Assembly (NCBI RefSeq): GCF_021245985.1
Contig: NZ_JAJQXA010000002.1
Coordinates: 350,668-414,667, forward strand
Direction: 5' to 3'
From: Flavobacterium soyae
GTDB taxonomy: Bacteria; Bacteroidota; Bacteroidia; Flavobacteriales; Flavobacteriaceae
DNA: 64,000 nucleotides
The translations under genes were made by a program, and so were the position numbers. Shown here in pieces: positions 44,682 to 53,570 of this stretch (position 1 is the stretch's first letter; each line of letters opens with the position of its first letter). The notes under the pieces were generated by a model. The model made no database searches, was not told the origin of the DNA, and saw only the letters and a program-made list of their open reading frames with translations.

Positions 44682-45713
44682 TTATTCTTTAAAAGCGTCT
44701 AATGCCGGCGAAGGTTTTCCGTCAGAAAGCCAAGCGTTTAATTGATAACCGCTCCAGCTTTTTTCGCCTTGCGGTTCCCAGTAAATAACGCCTAAACCTT
44801 TATTATTAGGTACGCTTTTTACGGCTTTTATAGTAGCTTCAAGCATTTCTTTGGTATTTTGTACAGCTTCATAATCACCGCCAACTTCAACCACCATAAC
44901 TTCTTTATTGTAGCGCAAAGCCATGTCTTTTAGATTATTTTCTAAATCTAAAATGGTACTTTGATAATCGGTTTTAATCCAATACGGATAATACGATAAA
45001 CCAATTACATCGTATTTTACCTTATTTTCAGTCGCTTTATCAAAAAACCATCTAAATTTTTCGCTTTTATTTCCTTCATCAAGATGAACAATTACTTTAA
45101 TTTTTGGGTCGATAGCTTTTGTTGCTTCATATCCTTTATTAAGCAGTTGTGCCAGCTGATTAAAATTGTCTGTGCTTCCTTCCGGCCAAAGCATACCGCC
45201 CGGAATTTCATTTCCAACCTGAACCCATTCCGGGGTTACTCCTGCTTTTTTTAACAGCTGCAAAACATCATAAGTATGCTGATAAACATCGATTAACAAT
45301 TCAGGAAAAGAATGTTTTGCCCATGCAGCTGGTTTATTTTGTTTGCCGGGATCTGCCCAGGAATCGCTGTAATGAAAATCGATCATGATGCGCATTCCCA
45401 TTTTTTGTGCGCGGACCGCCATGACAACTGTTTCTTCGGGACTGCAGTGCCCGCTGGCTTTATCATCATTTGGATTTACCCAGACACGTAACCTAATGGT
45501 GTTTATTCCGCGGTCTTTTAATAATTGCAGACAGTCTTTTTGAGAACCGTCTGCATCATAAAATTTATAGCCCGTTGCTTCCATTTGCGGAAGCCAGCCC
45601 ACATCTGCTCCTTTTGAAAAAGAATATTTTTTACTTGTCATTTTAGATTTACATGAAGTAAACAAAATGGCAGTTATCATCAAAAAAGATACAATTTTAA
45701 GTGATTTTTTCAT
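44682..45713 (-). CDS. GH53 endo-beta-1,4-galactanase (lipoprotein, copy 1)
   Basis: Lipoprotein of 343 residues (signal ends LFTSC, Cys21) with a GH53 TIM barrel. The acid/base is Glu169 in QVGNEI and the nucleophile Glu276 in VVEVGGDY. It cleaves the beta-1,4-galactan chains of type I arabinogalactan. The barrel carries the family text GADVGWLPQMEATG, IRLRVWVNPN and MIDFHYSDSWADPGKQ. It starts 3 bp after the second GH53 gene. The nucleophile region differs from the usual ETAYP, so the two GH53 enzymes are clearly diverged. Confidence 0.93.
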   Translation of the reverse strand: MKKSLKIVSFLMITAILFTSCKSKMTSKKYSFSKGADVGWLPQMEATGYKFYDADGSQKDCLQLLKDRGINTIRLRVWVNPNDDKASGHCSPEETVVMAVRAQKMGMRIMIDFHYSDSWADPGKQNKPAAWAKHSFPELLIDVYQHTYDVLQLLKKAGVTPEWVQVGNEIPGGMLWPEGSTDNFNQLAQLLNKGYEATKAIDPKIKVIVHLDEGNKSEKFRWFFDKATENKVKYDVIGLSYYPYWIKTDYQSTILDLENNLKDMALRYNKEVMVVEVGGDYEAVQNTKEMLEATIKAVKSVPNNKGLGVIYWEPQGEKSWSGYQLNAWLSDGKPSPALDAFKE

Positions 45714-45716
45714 GTT

Positions 45717-46814
45717 TTAGTCTTTACTGAAAGCTTGCATTACTGATAAGGCATTGTTATCAAAACTGTATAAAGCCTGATTTTCGAATGTAGAGCCGCT
45801 TTGAGATTGCGGTCCTTTAAAAGCAACCCATTCTCCACCCCAATACGCAAATCCCTGCCCGGATTCTGATGTTTTTACTATGTTTTTAATATCCATAACA
45901 AATGTTCTTTGTCCTGCCGGAGTTGCAGGATATCCCGGAACCAGCTGATCGTTTGTGCCTACAATATTATTGGTCTGGTCATTGTGCAATAAAGTAAAAG
46001 GATAAGCGGTTTCTGCAATCAGGACTTTTTTGCTGAATTTCTTTCCTAAAGCATCAATGGTATTTTTTACTTCTGTTAAATCTTTACCGTGCCAGACAGG
46101 ATAATAAGATAATCCGATATAGTCGTAATCAACACTTTTCATTTTGGTAAAAAACCAATCGGTACCACCGCCATTTACACCTGCATAATGAATCATTATT
46201 TTTGTATTTGGCGCTTTACTGCGAACTGCAGCACTTGCAGCACTTAATAAAGCTATACATTGCTGTTCGTTACTAATTAGGTTTCCTTTCGGCCACAATA
46301 ACCCACTATTGATTTCATTACCAATTTGAATAATATCCGGATTAATTTCTGTAATTATTGCTGATGTGTAATTAGAAACTGCCGTTTTTAAATCGGTAAA
46401 AGATAAATTTTTCCATTCTTCGGGAATGGTCTGAGCGCCAGGATCGGCCCAAGTATCAGAATAGTGAACGGTAAGCCAGACTCTTAAACCGGCCTGCCTT
46501 GCTTTTTGAGCCAACTGTTTTACTTCACTTAAACCAGAACGCCCATTTACAGGTTTTTTCCATAAACGAATTCTAACTGTATTACAACCTGCATTTTTTA
46601 GTGTTGTAAGCATTCCTTCGGCTTTGCCGTTATTGTAAAATTTAGTTCCTAAAGATTCCATTTGAGGGAGAAATGAAACATCTGATGCTCTGATAAAAGT
46701 ATCACTTGCATCTGGCGGGTTAACAGCTTCTGCATCTTCAGAATCATTACCTGAGCACGAAAACTGAATCGCTGTAATGGCAAGCAGCCCAAGAATTTTT
46801 ATATATTTTTTCAT
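45717..46814 (-). CDS. GH53 endo-beta-1,4-galactanase (lipoprotein, copy 2)
   Basis: Lipoprotein of 365 residues (signal ends IQFSC, Cys20) with a GH53 barrel: ASDVSFLPQMESLG, VRIRLWKKP, VHYSDTWADPGAQ. The acid/base is Glu167 in QIGNEI and the nucleophile Glu268 in AETAYPF, the classical motif. A loop near 285-305 with PGYPATPAGQ is absent from copy 1. It is the first GH gene after susE and is probably a cell-surface endo-galactanase. Confidence 0.93.
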   Translation of the reverse strand: MKKYIKILGLLAITAIQFSCSGNDSEDAEAVNPPDASDTFIRASDVSFLPQMESLGTKFYNNGKAEGMLTTLKNAGCNTVRIRLWKKPVNGRSGLSEVKQLAQKARQAGLRVWLTVHYSDTWADPGAQTIPEEWKNLSFTDLKTAVSNYTSAIITEINPDIIQIGNEINSGLLWPKGNLISNEQQCIALLSAASAAVRSKAPNTKIMIHYAGVNGGGTDWFFTKMKSVDYDYIGLSYYPVWHGKDLTEVKNTIDALGKKFSKKVLIAETAYPFTLLHNDQTNNIVGTNDQLVPGYPATPAGQRTFVMDIKNIVKTSESGQGFAYWGGEWVAFKGPQSQSGSTFENQALYSFDNNALSVMQAFSKD

Positions 46815-46873
46815 AATTATGAATTATAATGATTGAAATTTTGAATTTAAAATAACTTCTTTTAATGTAAAGA

Positions 46874-46905
46874 AGAAGCCCCAAATTTTCACCATTGAGG
46901 CTTCT
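46874..46905 (-). terminator. Intercistronic hairpin between susE and GH53
   Basis: Seven-bp stem AGAAGCC (46874-46880) with GGCTTCT (46899-46905). It sits in the 108-bp gap and could lower expression of the downstream glycosidase genes or protect the susCDE mRNA end. There is no strong T-run. Confidence 0.4.
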
Positions 46906-46922
46906 CTGATTTTTAATTCAAT

Positions 46923-47990
46923 TTATGGAGTTGATATAAACATGTAACGACCGTCTAAATCATTGAACCAGATATCATATTTTCCGGCCTCAACAATGAT
47001 ATCTCCACCGTTATCTCCCCAGTTTACATCCCAGCTGTTGTTTGCTTTGAATTTCATTTTTCCGGCTTTTAAAGTTTGGGTAACTTTCCAGATATGCTCA
47101 TCAAATGCAGATTTCACTAAAGGAACCTCTGTATTCCAGCCGGTATCATCGCCTGTTAATACAGATCCGGTCAAACCAATTGTTGCATAGGTTGTCATTG
47201 GTCCTGTGTAAGGCGTAATTTTGTATGTCAATTCTTCAATATTAATCTCAAAGCTGTAATAACCTGAAGCTGTTGTTGGGAAAACACCAGGATCACTATC
47301 GCTTTCTGTTGCTCTGTATTGTACGTTAGCGCCATTTGCTCCGTACATTGGAGCCCAGAATCCAATTTGCTCGATTAATTTAAAACCATCTTTATTAAAA
47401 TATCCTGTATAATAGTGTTTTGCATTTTCTTTTGGGTCTCTGTAAATTGGCATGTTGTTGCTGGTTACGCTCCATCCTGCTGCAGTTCCGGGCCCTACTA
47501 AAAATAAATCGACTTTAGGGAAAACACCTCTGTAAGGAGTCAATGCAATTGTAATTGGCGTAGAAAATTTTGGTTCTGAAAGTGTTGTTCCAACGGTAGA
47601 TTTAATTCTAATATCAATTGTTCCTTCAACACCGGCTGTAAGTCCAAGTTCCAGTGCTTTTGCATTAAGTTCTGCTACTGTAATAGCAGCATGTGTAGTT
47701 GTAGAAGTTGTAATATCCAGCGGTGCTGCAAACTCTGTATTACTTGCTGCAAACTGCACTGTATAGGTAACAATCGTTGGGGTTCCGTAATTTACTTTTT
47801 CCCAGGTTACAGTCACGGCCGTATTGTTTGGTGTTTCTTTATTTAAAATAGTAGAAGAACCGTTTTCAGGAGTTATGATAGAAAAAGCAGCTTCCTGAGG
47901 CTCTAAAATCATCAAATTCTCTTCGTTTTCACAAGACCAAAATCCTGTAAGTAACACCACTGCTATAAATAGTTTATATATAAGTTTCAT
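46923..47990 (-). CDS. SusE/SusF-like outer-membrane glycan-binding lipoprotein
   Basis: Lipoprotein of 355 residues (signal ends GFWSC, Cys20). An N-terminal SusE-type Ig domain (about 30-150, ITPENGSSTILNKE, VTWEKVNYGTPTIVTYTV) is followed by two carbohydrate-binding modules (about 155-255 and 260-350) with exposed Trp and Tyr such as GFWAPMYG and WDVNWGDNGGDI. It binds the polysaccharide at the cell surface together with SusC/SusD. It starts 29 bp after susD. Confidence 0.88.
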   Translation of the reverse strand: MKLIYKLFIAVVLLTGFWSCENEENLMILEPQEAAFSIITPENGSSTILNKETPNNTAVTVTWEKVNYGTPTIVTYTVQFAASNTEFAAPLDITTSTTTHAAITVAELNAKALELGLTAGVEGTIDIRIKSTVGTTLSEPKFSTPITIALTPYRGVFPKVDLFLVGPGTAAGWSVTSNNMPIYRDPKENAKHYYTGYFNKDGFKLIEQIGFWAPMYGANGANVQYRATESDSDPGVFPTTASGYYSFEINIEELTYKITPYTGPMTTYATIGLTGSVLTGDDTGWNTEVPLVKSAFDEHIWKVTQTLKAGKMKFKANNSWDVNWGDNGGDIIVEAGKYDIWFNDLDGRYMFISTP

Positions 47991-48019
47991 TTGTATATCG
48001 TTTAAGTTTAAAAAAAGTT

Positions 48020-49627
48020 TTAGTAACCCGTGTTTTGAGTTAAATTTCTATTTGCTCCCAATGACCCTTCCGGAATAGGAAAAACGCTCATGTAAGACGG
48101 AATAGAGATTCCTTTTGAAGAATTTCCTTTCCATGCCCAATTATAAGATCCTCCTGTATATTTTCCAAAACGAATTAAATCTTGTCTTCGGTGTGCTTCC
48201 CAGTGTAATTCGCGTGCTCTTTCATCAATAAGAAAATCAAGCGTTAATTCACTTAAAGTAATGTTACCAACAGTTGAATTAGAATTGGCTCTTTGCCTTA
48301 AAGCATTTACATAATTTAATGCCTGGGCTGTTGTCCCGTTTCCGCCTCTTAAAGTAGCTTCAGCATACATTAAATATACATCGGCTAACCTGAATAAAGG
48401 AAAATCAGTATCGGCATAAGTAGAACTGCTGCCGTTAACTCCTGTTGAAGTTTTATTAGAAAATTTAGATAAAATATAACCTTGTGTTTTTACGCCAATA
48501 TCTTCAATATCAATAGATCTTTGTTTTGATGGATCGCCCTGAACGCCTTTACCAATCGTATTTCTGGTATCCTGACTGAATTTTGTCCCGTCAAATTTTT
48601 GAGCAAATTCTTTTCTGATTCTAAGCGCTCCTGTCCAGCCGCCAATTCCAAAATCAGCACCATTATTTTCCCAGGCACCAATTTGCCCGTTTGTTAAAAC
48701 AGTTGTTGCTCCCCAGTTTTGAGAAACTGCTCCATCAGACTGGATCCCGAAAATGATTTCCTGAGAAGTATTGTTGTCTGCCTTAAAATTGTCCAGATAT
48801 TTTGTTTTCAAAGTATAACCGCCGTCAATAATTTCGTTACACATTGTAATACAGTCATCAAAACGATCGGCCTGAATATATACCTGGGCATTCAAATACA
48901 TTTTAGCCAAAATCATACGAGCCATAGATTGGTCTAATCTTCCATATACATTTGTTCTGGCTGCTTTTAAATCTGGTAAAACGGCTTTTAATTCACTTTC
49001 GATAAAATCAAATAATTGCTTTCTGTTAAACTCTGGGCCGGTAAAATTTACCGGATCATTTTCGGTATACATTGGCGCTTTTCCAAATAAATCCATCATA
49101 TTGTAATAAGCATACGCTCTTAAAACACGAACTTCCTGACGGTAAAGTGCTATATCTGCCAAATCTGCAGTATTTGTAATACCTCTTGAACTTAATTTTT
49201 CTGGTGTGCTTTGACGTAAAAACTCGTTTGCATAAGAAACAGAAACCATCGTTCTGCTAAACATACCTAAAATAACAGGGTTTGCCGCTGTCCAGATATT
49301 ACGTTGTAATTCTGCCGTTCCTCCATCATTTTCATAACTCCAAACCAATTCGTCTGTAGTTAATTCCTGCATGTATAATAAACATCTTGTAAACTGGCTT
49401 GTGCCTGCATCTACCCCTTCCAGTGAAGAATCATTAGGACCAATAACTCCTGTTAAAGTTAAATTTCCGTACACTCCGGCAAATGCTTTTTTGTATCCGT
49501 CAGGTGTAGAAAATAATACATCAGAAGAAAGAACGTCGTCATCTTTCGAGACTACATTTAAATCATCTGTACACGACTGAAAAACCACAGTCAATGCTAT
49601 TATTGTTGTTACTATATATTTTTTCAT
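48020..49627 (-). CDS. SusD/RagB-like nutrient-binding lipoprotein
   Basis: Lipoprotein of 535 residues. The reading frame is open to 49660, but the ATG at 49625-49627 gives the clear signal peptide with Cys19 (VFQSC) and does not overlap susC. The SusD helical fold is shown by ADIALYRQEVRVLRAYAYYNMMDLFG, PLFRLADVYLMYAEA and RARELHWEAHRRQDLIRFGKY. It forms the lid of the SusC transporter and binds galactan oligosaccharides. The gene follows susC by 10 bp. Confidence 0.94.
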   Translation of the reverse strand: MKKYIVTTIIALTVVFQSCTDDLNVVSKDDDVLSSDVLFSTPDGYKKAFAGVYGNLTLTGVIGPNDSSLEGVDAGTSQFTRCLLYMQELTTDELVWSYENDGGTAELQRNIWTAANPVILGMFSRTMVSVSYANEFLRQSTPEKLSSRGITNTADLADIALYRQEVRVLRAYAYYNMMDLFGKAPMYTENDPVNFTGPEFNRKQLFDFIESELKAVLPDLKAARTNVYGRLDQSMARMILAKMYLNAQVYIQADRFDDCITMCNEIIDGGYTLKTKYLDNFKADNNTSQEIIFGIQSDGAVSQNWGATTVLTNGQIGAWENNGADFGIGGWTGALRIRKEFAQKFDGTKFSQDTRNTIGKGVQGDPSKQRSIDIEDIGVKTQGYILSKFSNKTSTGVNGSSSTYADTDFPLFRLADVYLMYAEATLRGGNGTTAQALNYVNALRQRANSNSTVGNITLSELTLDFLIDERARELHWEAHRRQDLIRFGKYTGGSYNWAWKGNSSKGISIPSYMSVFPIPEGSLGANRNLTQNTGY

Positions 49628-49637
49628 GATTTCGTTA

Positions 49638-52580
49638 TTAAAATTTAAGATTAAGACCAAACAGGATTGATCTTTGTCTTGGATAAATCGTTTTATCTAC
49701 ACCGTTATTTGTAATTTCAGGATCTAAACCATTGTATTTTGTAAGTACAAAAACGTTCTGAACCCCGGTCGACACTCTTAATGAAGCTTTACTGTTTAAC
49801 CAGTTCGATAAAGTATATCCTAACGTAACATTGTCTAATTTTAAAAATGAAGCATTTTCTATATAAAGATCTGATAATACAACATTTGAAGTAGTTTGAA
49901 AGTTAGTTTCTGTTACCTGCGAAGGGATATTACTTAAAACACCTCCGTTTTCCATAGCGTCATATTGTGCTCTGCTGGCATCTACGGCATTAAAAATCCG
50001 ATTACCAATACTTGCTCTTAAATTGAATGAAAAGTCAAACTTTTTATAATTCATGTTTGATGCAAATCCTAATGTAAAATCCGGATCTGGATTATTATAA
50101 ATGTATTTATCTGAATCATTTTTGATATTATCGCCATTTAAATCTGCAAATGCCCCTTCAATTGGTTTTCCTTCGCTGTTGTATAATTGTTTGTATACAT
50201 AGAAAGAATAAGGAGTGTAACCCTCTCTAAAAATTTGTCCCGGAGTTCCCGTTCCTGCTATATTGTCTCCTAAAAAGATATCAGTTCCGTTAACCAGATT
50301 TTTTATTCTTCTTTCGAATTTGGCAATATTAAAGTTCATGTTCCAGTTAAAATTTTCTGTTTTAACTGCATTGGCATTAATCGTAAACTCAACACCTTTT
50401 GTGGTAAAACTTCCAACATTTTGATAGACACGGTTAGAGAAGTTACTACCATCAGATATTGCTGCGTTTACTAATAAATCTTTAGATTCTTTGTAATACA
50501 CATCAAGTCCGGCAGATAAGCGATTGTTTAAAAAACCAAAATCAAGACCTGCATTGTATGAAGTGGTTTCTTCCCATTTCAAATTGTCTGTTCTTTTTGA
50601 AGGAAGTGCCACCGGAACCGGGCTGTCTCCAAAATAATATTCAGAATTTCCACCGCCGACCTGATATTTTTGAAGATATCCGTTTGGCTCAGGAATATCC
50701 TGCTGTCCCGTTATACCGTAACTTAACCTTAATTTTAAGTCAGATAATACAGTACTGTTTTTAAAGAAATCTTCTCTGATTTTCCATGCAAATGCTGCCG
50801 ATGGAAAATTCCCCCAGCGATTGGCTTCTTCAAATCTTGATGAACCGTCTCGTCTGTAAGACAGTGTTAATAAATATTTATCTCTGAAATTTAAATTTGT
50901 TCTGGCAAAGAATCCTAATAAAACAACATCTGTATCAAGAGTAGTTTCAGGAAATGTTGATGGCAGATCAGGGTTCAGAATGTTGCCTGTTTCAAATCTT
51001 GAGCTTTGAAATTTTTGATACGAATAACCACCTGTCATTTCAAAATTCAATGAGTTAAACGTTTTGTTATAAACTAAATAAGTATCTAATAATTTATTTC
51101 TTCTGGTTGCTTCTGTATATTCATTTGTACCATACGGAATGTTGTTGTTTGACGGAGCAGAACCGGCATCAGCACCAACTAATCTTCTTCTTTCTCCATT
51201 CGATTCATCAAAACCAACATTTACAACGGCTCTTAAAGCGGGTAAAAAATGAAATTTATAATCAATTTCAAAATTTCCAAAAATCCTGTCATTTGTTCCT
51301 CTATCATTTGTATTCAGCAATTGCGAAACAGGATTTCTTGCTGCAGTTGATACTAACGGATAATTTCCGTTGGCATCTACACCAGTAGTATATTCAAAAT
51401 AACCTCCGTAAGGCGCACCTTCAACTTTTATTGGCTGTGTTGGGTCAAAACCAATAGCAGCTCCTTCAACAGCATCAGTAAATCTGTTTATTTCGTTTGT
51501 ATAATTGGCCGAAAGCCTAAGTTTTAAATGGTTGTCAAAGAAAGCAGGGTTCATTACTAAACCAACCGTATTTCTTTTAAAATTATTGGTTAAACGCAAT
51601 CCTTGCTGATCTGTATTTCCCAGCGTTAAACTTGTTGGAATAATATTGAATAGATTTCCTCTTACGGCTAAACTTTGATCTACCGTTCCGGTGTTTCTGT
51701 AAATTGCTTTTTGCCAGTCAGTATTTGCAGTTCCCAGCTTATTTAGGTCATCGCTTCTTCTGTCTGCAATCACACTTCTAAATTCATCTGCACTAAAAAC
51801 ATCAACAGTTTTAGTCAGCGTGCCCGCAGCATATTGTACATTATAATCTACAGATAATGTTTTGCTTCCTTTTTTAGTAGTAATAATTATTACACCATTT
51901 GAAGCGCGGGAACCATAAATTGCTGAAGCCGAAGCATCTTTTAAAACAGTTATCGATTCGACAGTAGCCGGATTTAATGATGCCAAAAAGGACGAAGAAC
52001 CTGTATTTGTAGCATTATCAAGAGGCAGTCCGTCAATTACAATAAGAGGATCATTACTTGCAAAAAGCGAACTTCCACCTCGAATTCTAATTTGAGAACT
52101 AGAACCCGGAGCGCCTGTTGAATTTACTGTTAAACCGGCTACTCTTCCGTTAAGCAGGTTTTCTGTCGTAATATTATTTCCTTTGTTAAAGTCTTTTGTA
52201 GTAAGTGCCGTAACAGATCCTGTAGCGTCTTTCTTTTTAACGCTTCCGTAACCTACCTGAACAACTACTTCTTTTAATTGATTAGTATCTTCTTCAAGAT
52301 ATACAGTTATGTTTTTCTGCCCGCCTGCCGGAATCGTCTGAGTGGCATAACCGGTATAGGAAAACGTAATTTGGCTGTCTGCTTTTACTCCGGATAATTT
52401 AAATTTTCCATCAAAGTCAGTAGAGGTACTAATGTTCGTTCCCGATACTTTTATGTTTACTCCTGGTATGGGCTGCTTGGCTCCTTTTTCGAGGACAACA
52501 CCGCTAATTGTGTTCTGAGCAAAAACACTAAAAGGAAGTAAGAGTAATAAAAGTAAAAATTTGGTTTTAATTCTTTTCAT
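49638..52580 (-). CDS. SusC-like TonB-linked outer-membrane transporter
   Basis: Protein of 980 residues: signal peptide (about 1-21), CarboxypepD_reg-like domain (22-105, with GVNIKVSGTNISTSTDFDGKF), TonB box region, plug domain (115-225, with IRGGSSLFASNDPLIVIDG and ASAIYGSRASNGVIIITTKKG) and a 22-strand barrel ending GLNLKF. It imports galacto-oligosaccharides with TonB energy. It is the first gene of the PUL operon and the main expected target of the divergent HTCS. Confidence 0.95.
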   Translation of the reverse strand: MKRIKTKFLLLLLLLPFSVFAQNTISGVVLEKGAKQPIPGVNIKVSGTNISTSTDFDGKFKLSGVKADSQITFSYTGYATQTIPAGGQKNITVYLEEDTNQLKEVVVQVGYGSVKKKDATGSVTALTTKDFNKGNNITTENLLNGRVAGLTVNSTGAPGSSSQIRIRGGSSLFASNDPLIVIDGLPLDNATNTGSSSFLASLNPATVESITVLKDASASAIYGSRASNGVIIITTKKGSKTLSVDYNVQYAAGTLTKTVDVFSADEFRSVIADRRSDDLNKLGTANTDWQKAIYRNTGTVDQSLAVRGNLFNIIPTSLTLGNTDQQGLRLTNNFKRNTVGLVMNPAFFDNHLKLRLSANYTNEINRFTDAVEGAAIGFDPTQPIKVEGAPYGGYFEYTTGVDANGNYPLVSTAARNPVSQLLNTNDRGTNDRIFGNFEIDYKFHFLPALRAVVNVGFDESNGERRRLVGADAGSAPSNNNIPYGTNEYTEATRRNKLLDTYLVYNKTFNSLNFEMTGGYSYQKFQSSRFETGNILNPDLPSTFPETTLDTDVVLLGFFARTNLNFRDKYLLTLSYRRDGSSRFEEANRWGNFPSAAFAWKIREDFFKNSTVLSDLKLRLSYGITGQQDIPEPNGYLQKYQVGGGNSEYYFGDSPVPVALPSKRTDNLKWEETTSYNAGLDFGFLNNRLSAGLDVYYKESKDLLVNAAISDGSNFSNRVYQNVGSFTTKGVEFTINANAVKTENFNWNMNFNIAKFERRIKNLVNGTDIFLGDNIAGTGTPGQIFREGYTPYSFYVYKQLYNSEGKPIEGAFADLNGDNIKNDSDKYIYNNPDPDFTLGFASNMNYKKFDFSFNLRASIGNRIFNAVDASRAQYDAMENGGVLSNIPSQVTETNFQTTSNVVLSDLYIENASFLKLDNVTLGYTLSNWLNSKASLRVSTGVQNVFVLTKYNGLDPEITNNGVDKTIYPRQRSILFGLNLKF

Positions 52581-52677
52581 ACTTTTTTAATTGGTTTGGT
52601 TTAAGTTAGTTTTTGTTAATTAGTGCTGGTTACAAAATGATTGCAGATATATATAACTTTTAAAGAAACAGGGGTAT

Positions 52678-52715
52678 TTTCTATAATAATTGTTTCTATA
52701 GAAATCGTTTCTTAA
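52678..52715 (-). promoter_or_regulatory. Three direct repeats at 15-bp period upstream of susC
   Basis: TTTCTATA at 52678 and 52693 and TTTCTTAA at 52708 are spaced exactly 15 bp apart; the first two 15-mers match at 12 of 15 positions. The second copy is part of the perfect 12-bp palindrome TTTCTATAGAAA (52693-52704). They lie about 100-135 bp before the susC start and are candidate HTCS binding sites. Confidence 0.45.
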
Positions 52716-53208
52716 AATTATAACCTGCATTAAAAATAAGCTTACTCTATTTTTTTAGAATGAGTAGAGTTTTCCGCCAGTAAATTTTAATTGGAATGCT
52801 GGTCATGTCTAAATTGTTTTTGGTTAAGATAATTTGTTAGTTATTTCATCGACTTACTTTGAACAAAAGCAAAACATTTTTATTCAAACGTTATAGCTTA
52901 TCAACTCACTTGCAAATTAAGGATACAGCAAGTTTTTAAGACAGGGAAAAATTCATTTATAAAAGGGGACATTTTCGTAAAAACCCATATACAATGCTTC
53001 ATAAAAACATATTATGCAATTTTTCATTCAAAAAAAAATAACAAAACCAATAATTAACCATTAAAATAATATTTTTAATAATTAACTAAGAGTATAATTT
53101 TTAACCGGTATATTCTCAAAAAAAGACGTTTCACTTTCATTAACACATCTCGATACTTCGGACAATGTCATTAAATTAAGCTTTTAGAAAATAAAAATTA
53201 TTCCAAAT

Positions 53209-53320
53209 AAAATCCGTTTTTATCCGCGTTTTTACGAAGTAAATCTGTTTTATCCGCGTCAAAATTATACGCTGATTTTACAGATTAGCTAAAGCGAAAA
53301 CGCTGATAAAAACGGATTTT
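53209..53320. repeat. 112-bp inverted repeat (24-bp arms)
   Basis: Arms 53209-53232 and 53297-53320 are inverted copies with 23 of 24 matches. Inside, AATCTGT/ACAGATT and GCGT/ACGC add further pairing, so the whole can fold as a long interrupted hairpin. This resembles dispersed, MITE-like intergenic elements of Flavobacterium. It lies just before the HTCS gene. Confidence 0.6.
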
Positions 53321-53570
53321 TCTATTTACCTTTTTCAACATCACAAAATCTATGTTTCTATGAGTGCCAATTAATTTTTTATGCATTACCTCAACAGGCG
53401 TAATTAATCTAAAAAACAAATGTTATTTTTACACACCATATAAAAATACATTAATTTCGCAAAGCATACAGATTTTACCTATATTCATATAAAAAATGAT
53501 CCGGCTTTCAGATCACATTCCTTGTATTTTTCGTATATCAAAGAGCAGCAAGTTTTTTAAAAAAAATTCT

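Larger units (their letters stand above)
52581..53570. promoter_or_regulatory. SusC/HTCS intergenic region with operator-like repeats and a MITE-like inverted repeat
   Basis: 990 bp between the divergent susC and HTCS starts. It holds three direct repeats at 52678-52715 (listed separately), a 24-bp near-perfect inverted repeat (53209-53320), a copy of the dispersed repeat seen at 44541 (53349-53410) and long A/T runs. No further ORF was recognised. Confidence 0.6.

Noticed and set aside
49628..49660. Longer start for the SusD-like gene
   Set aside because: The ATG at 49627 gives the lipoprotein signal; the longer start would overlap the susC end and hide it.
53496..53570. Longer start for the HTCS
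   Set aside because: The extra 25 residues would bury the signal peptide that begins at 53571.
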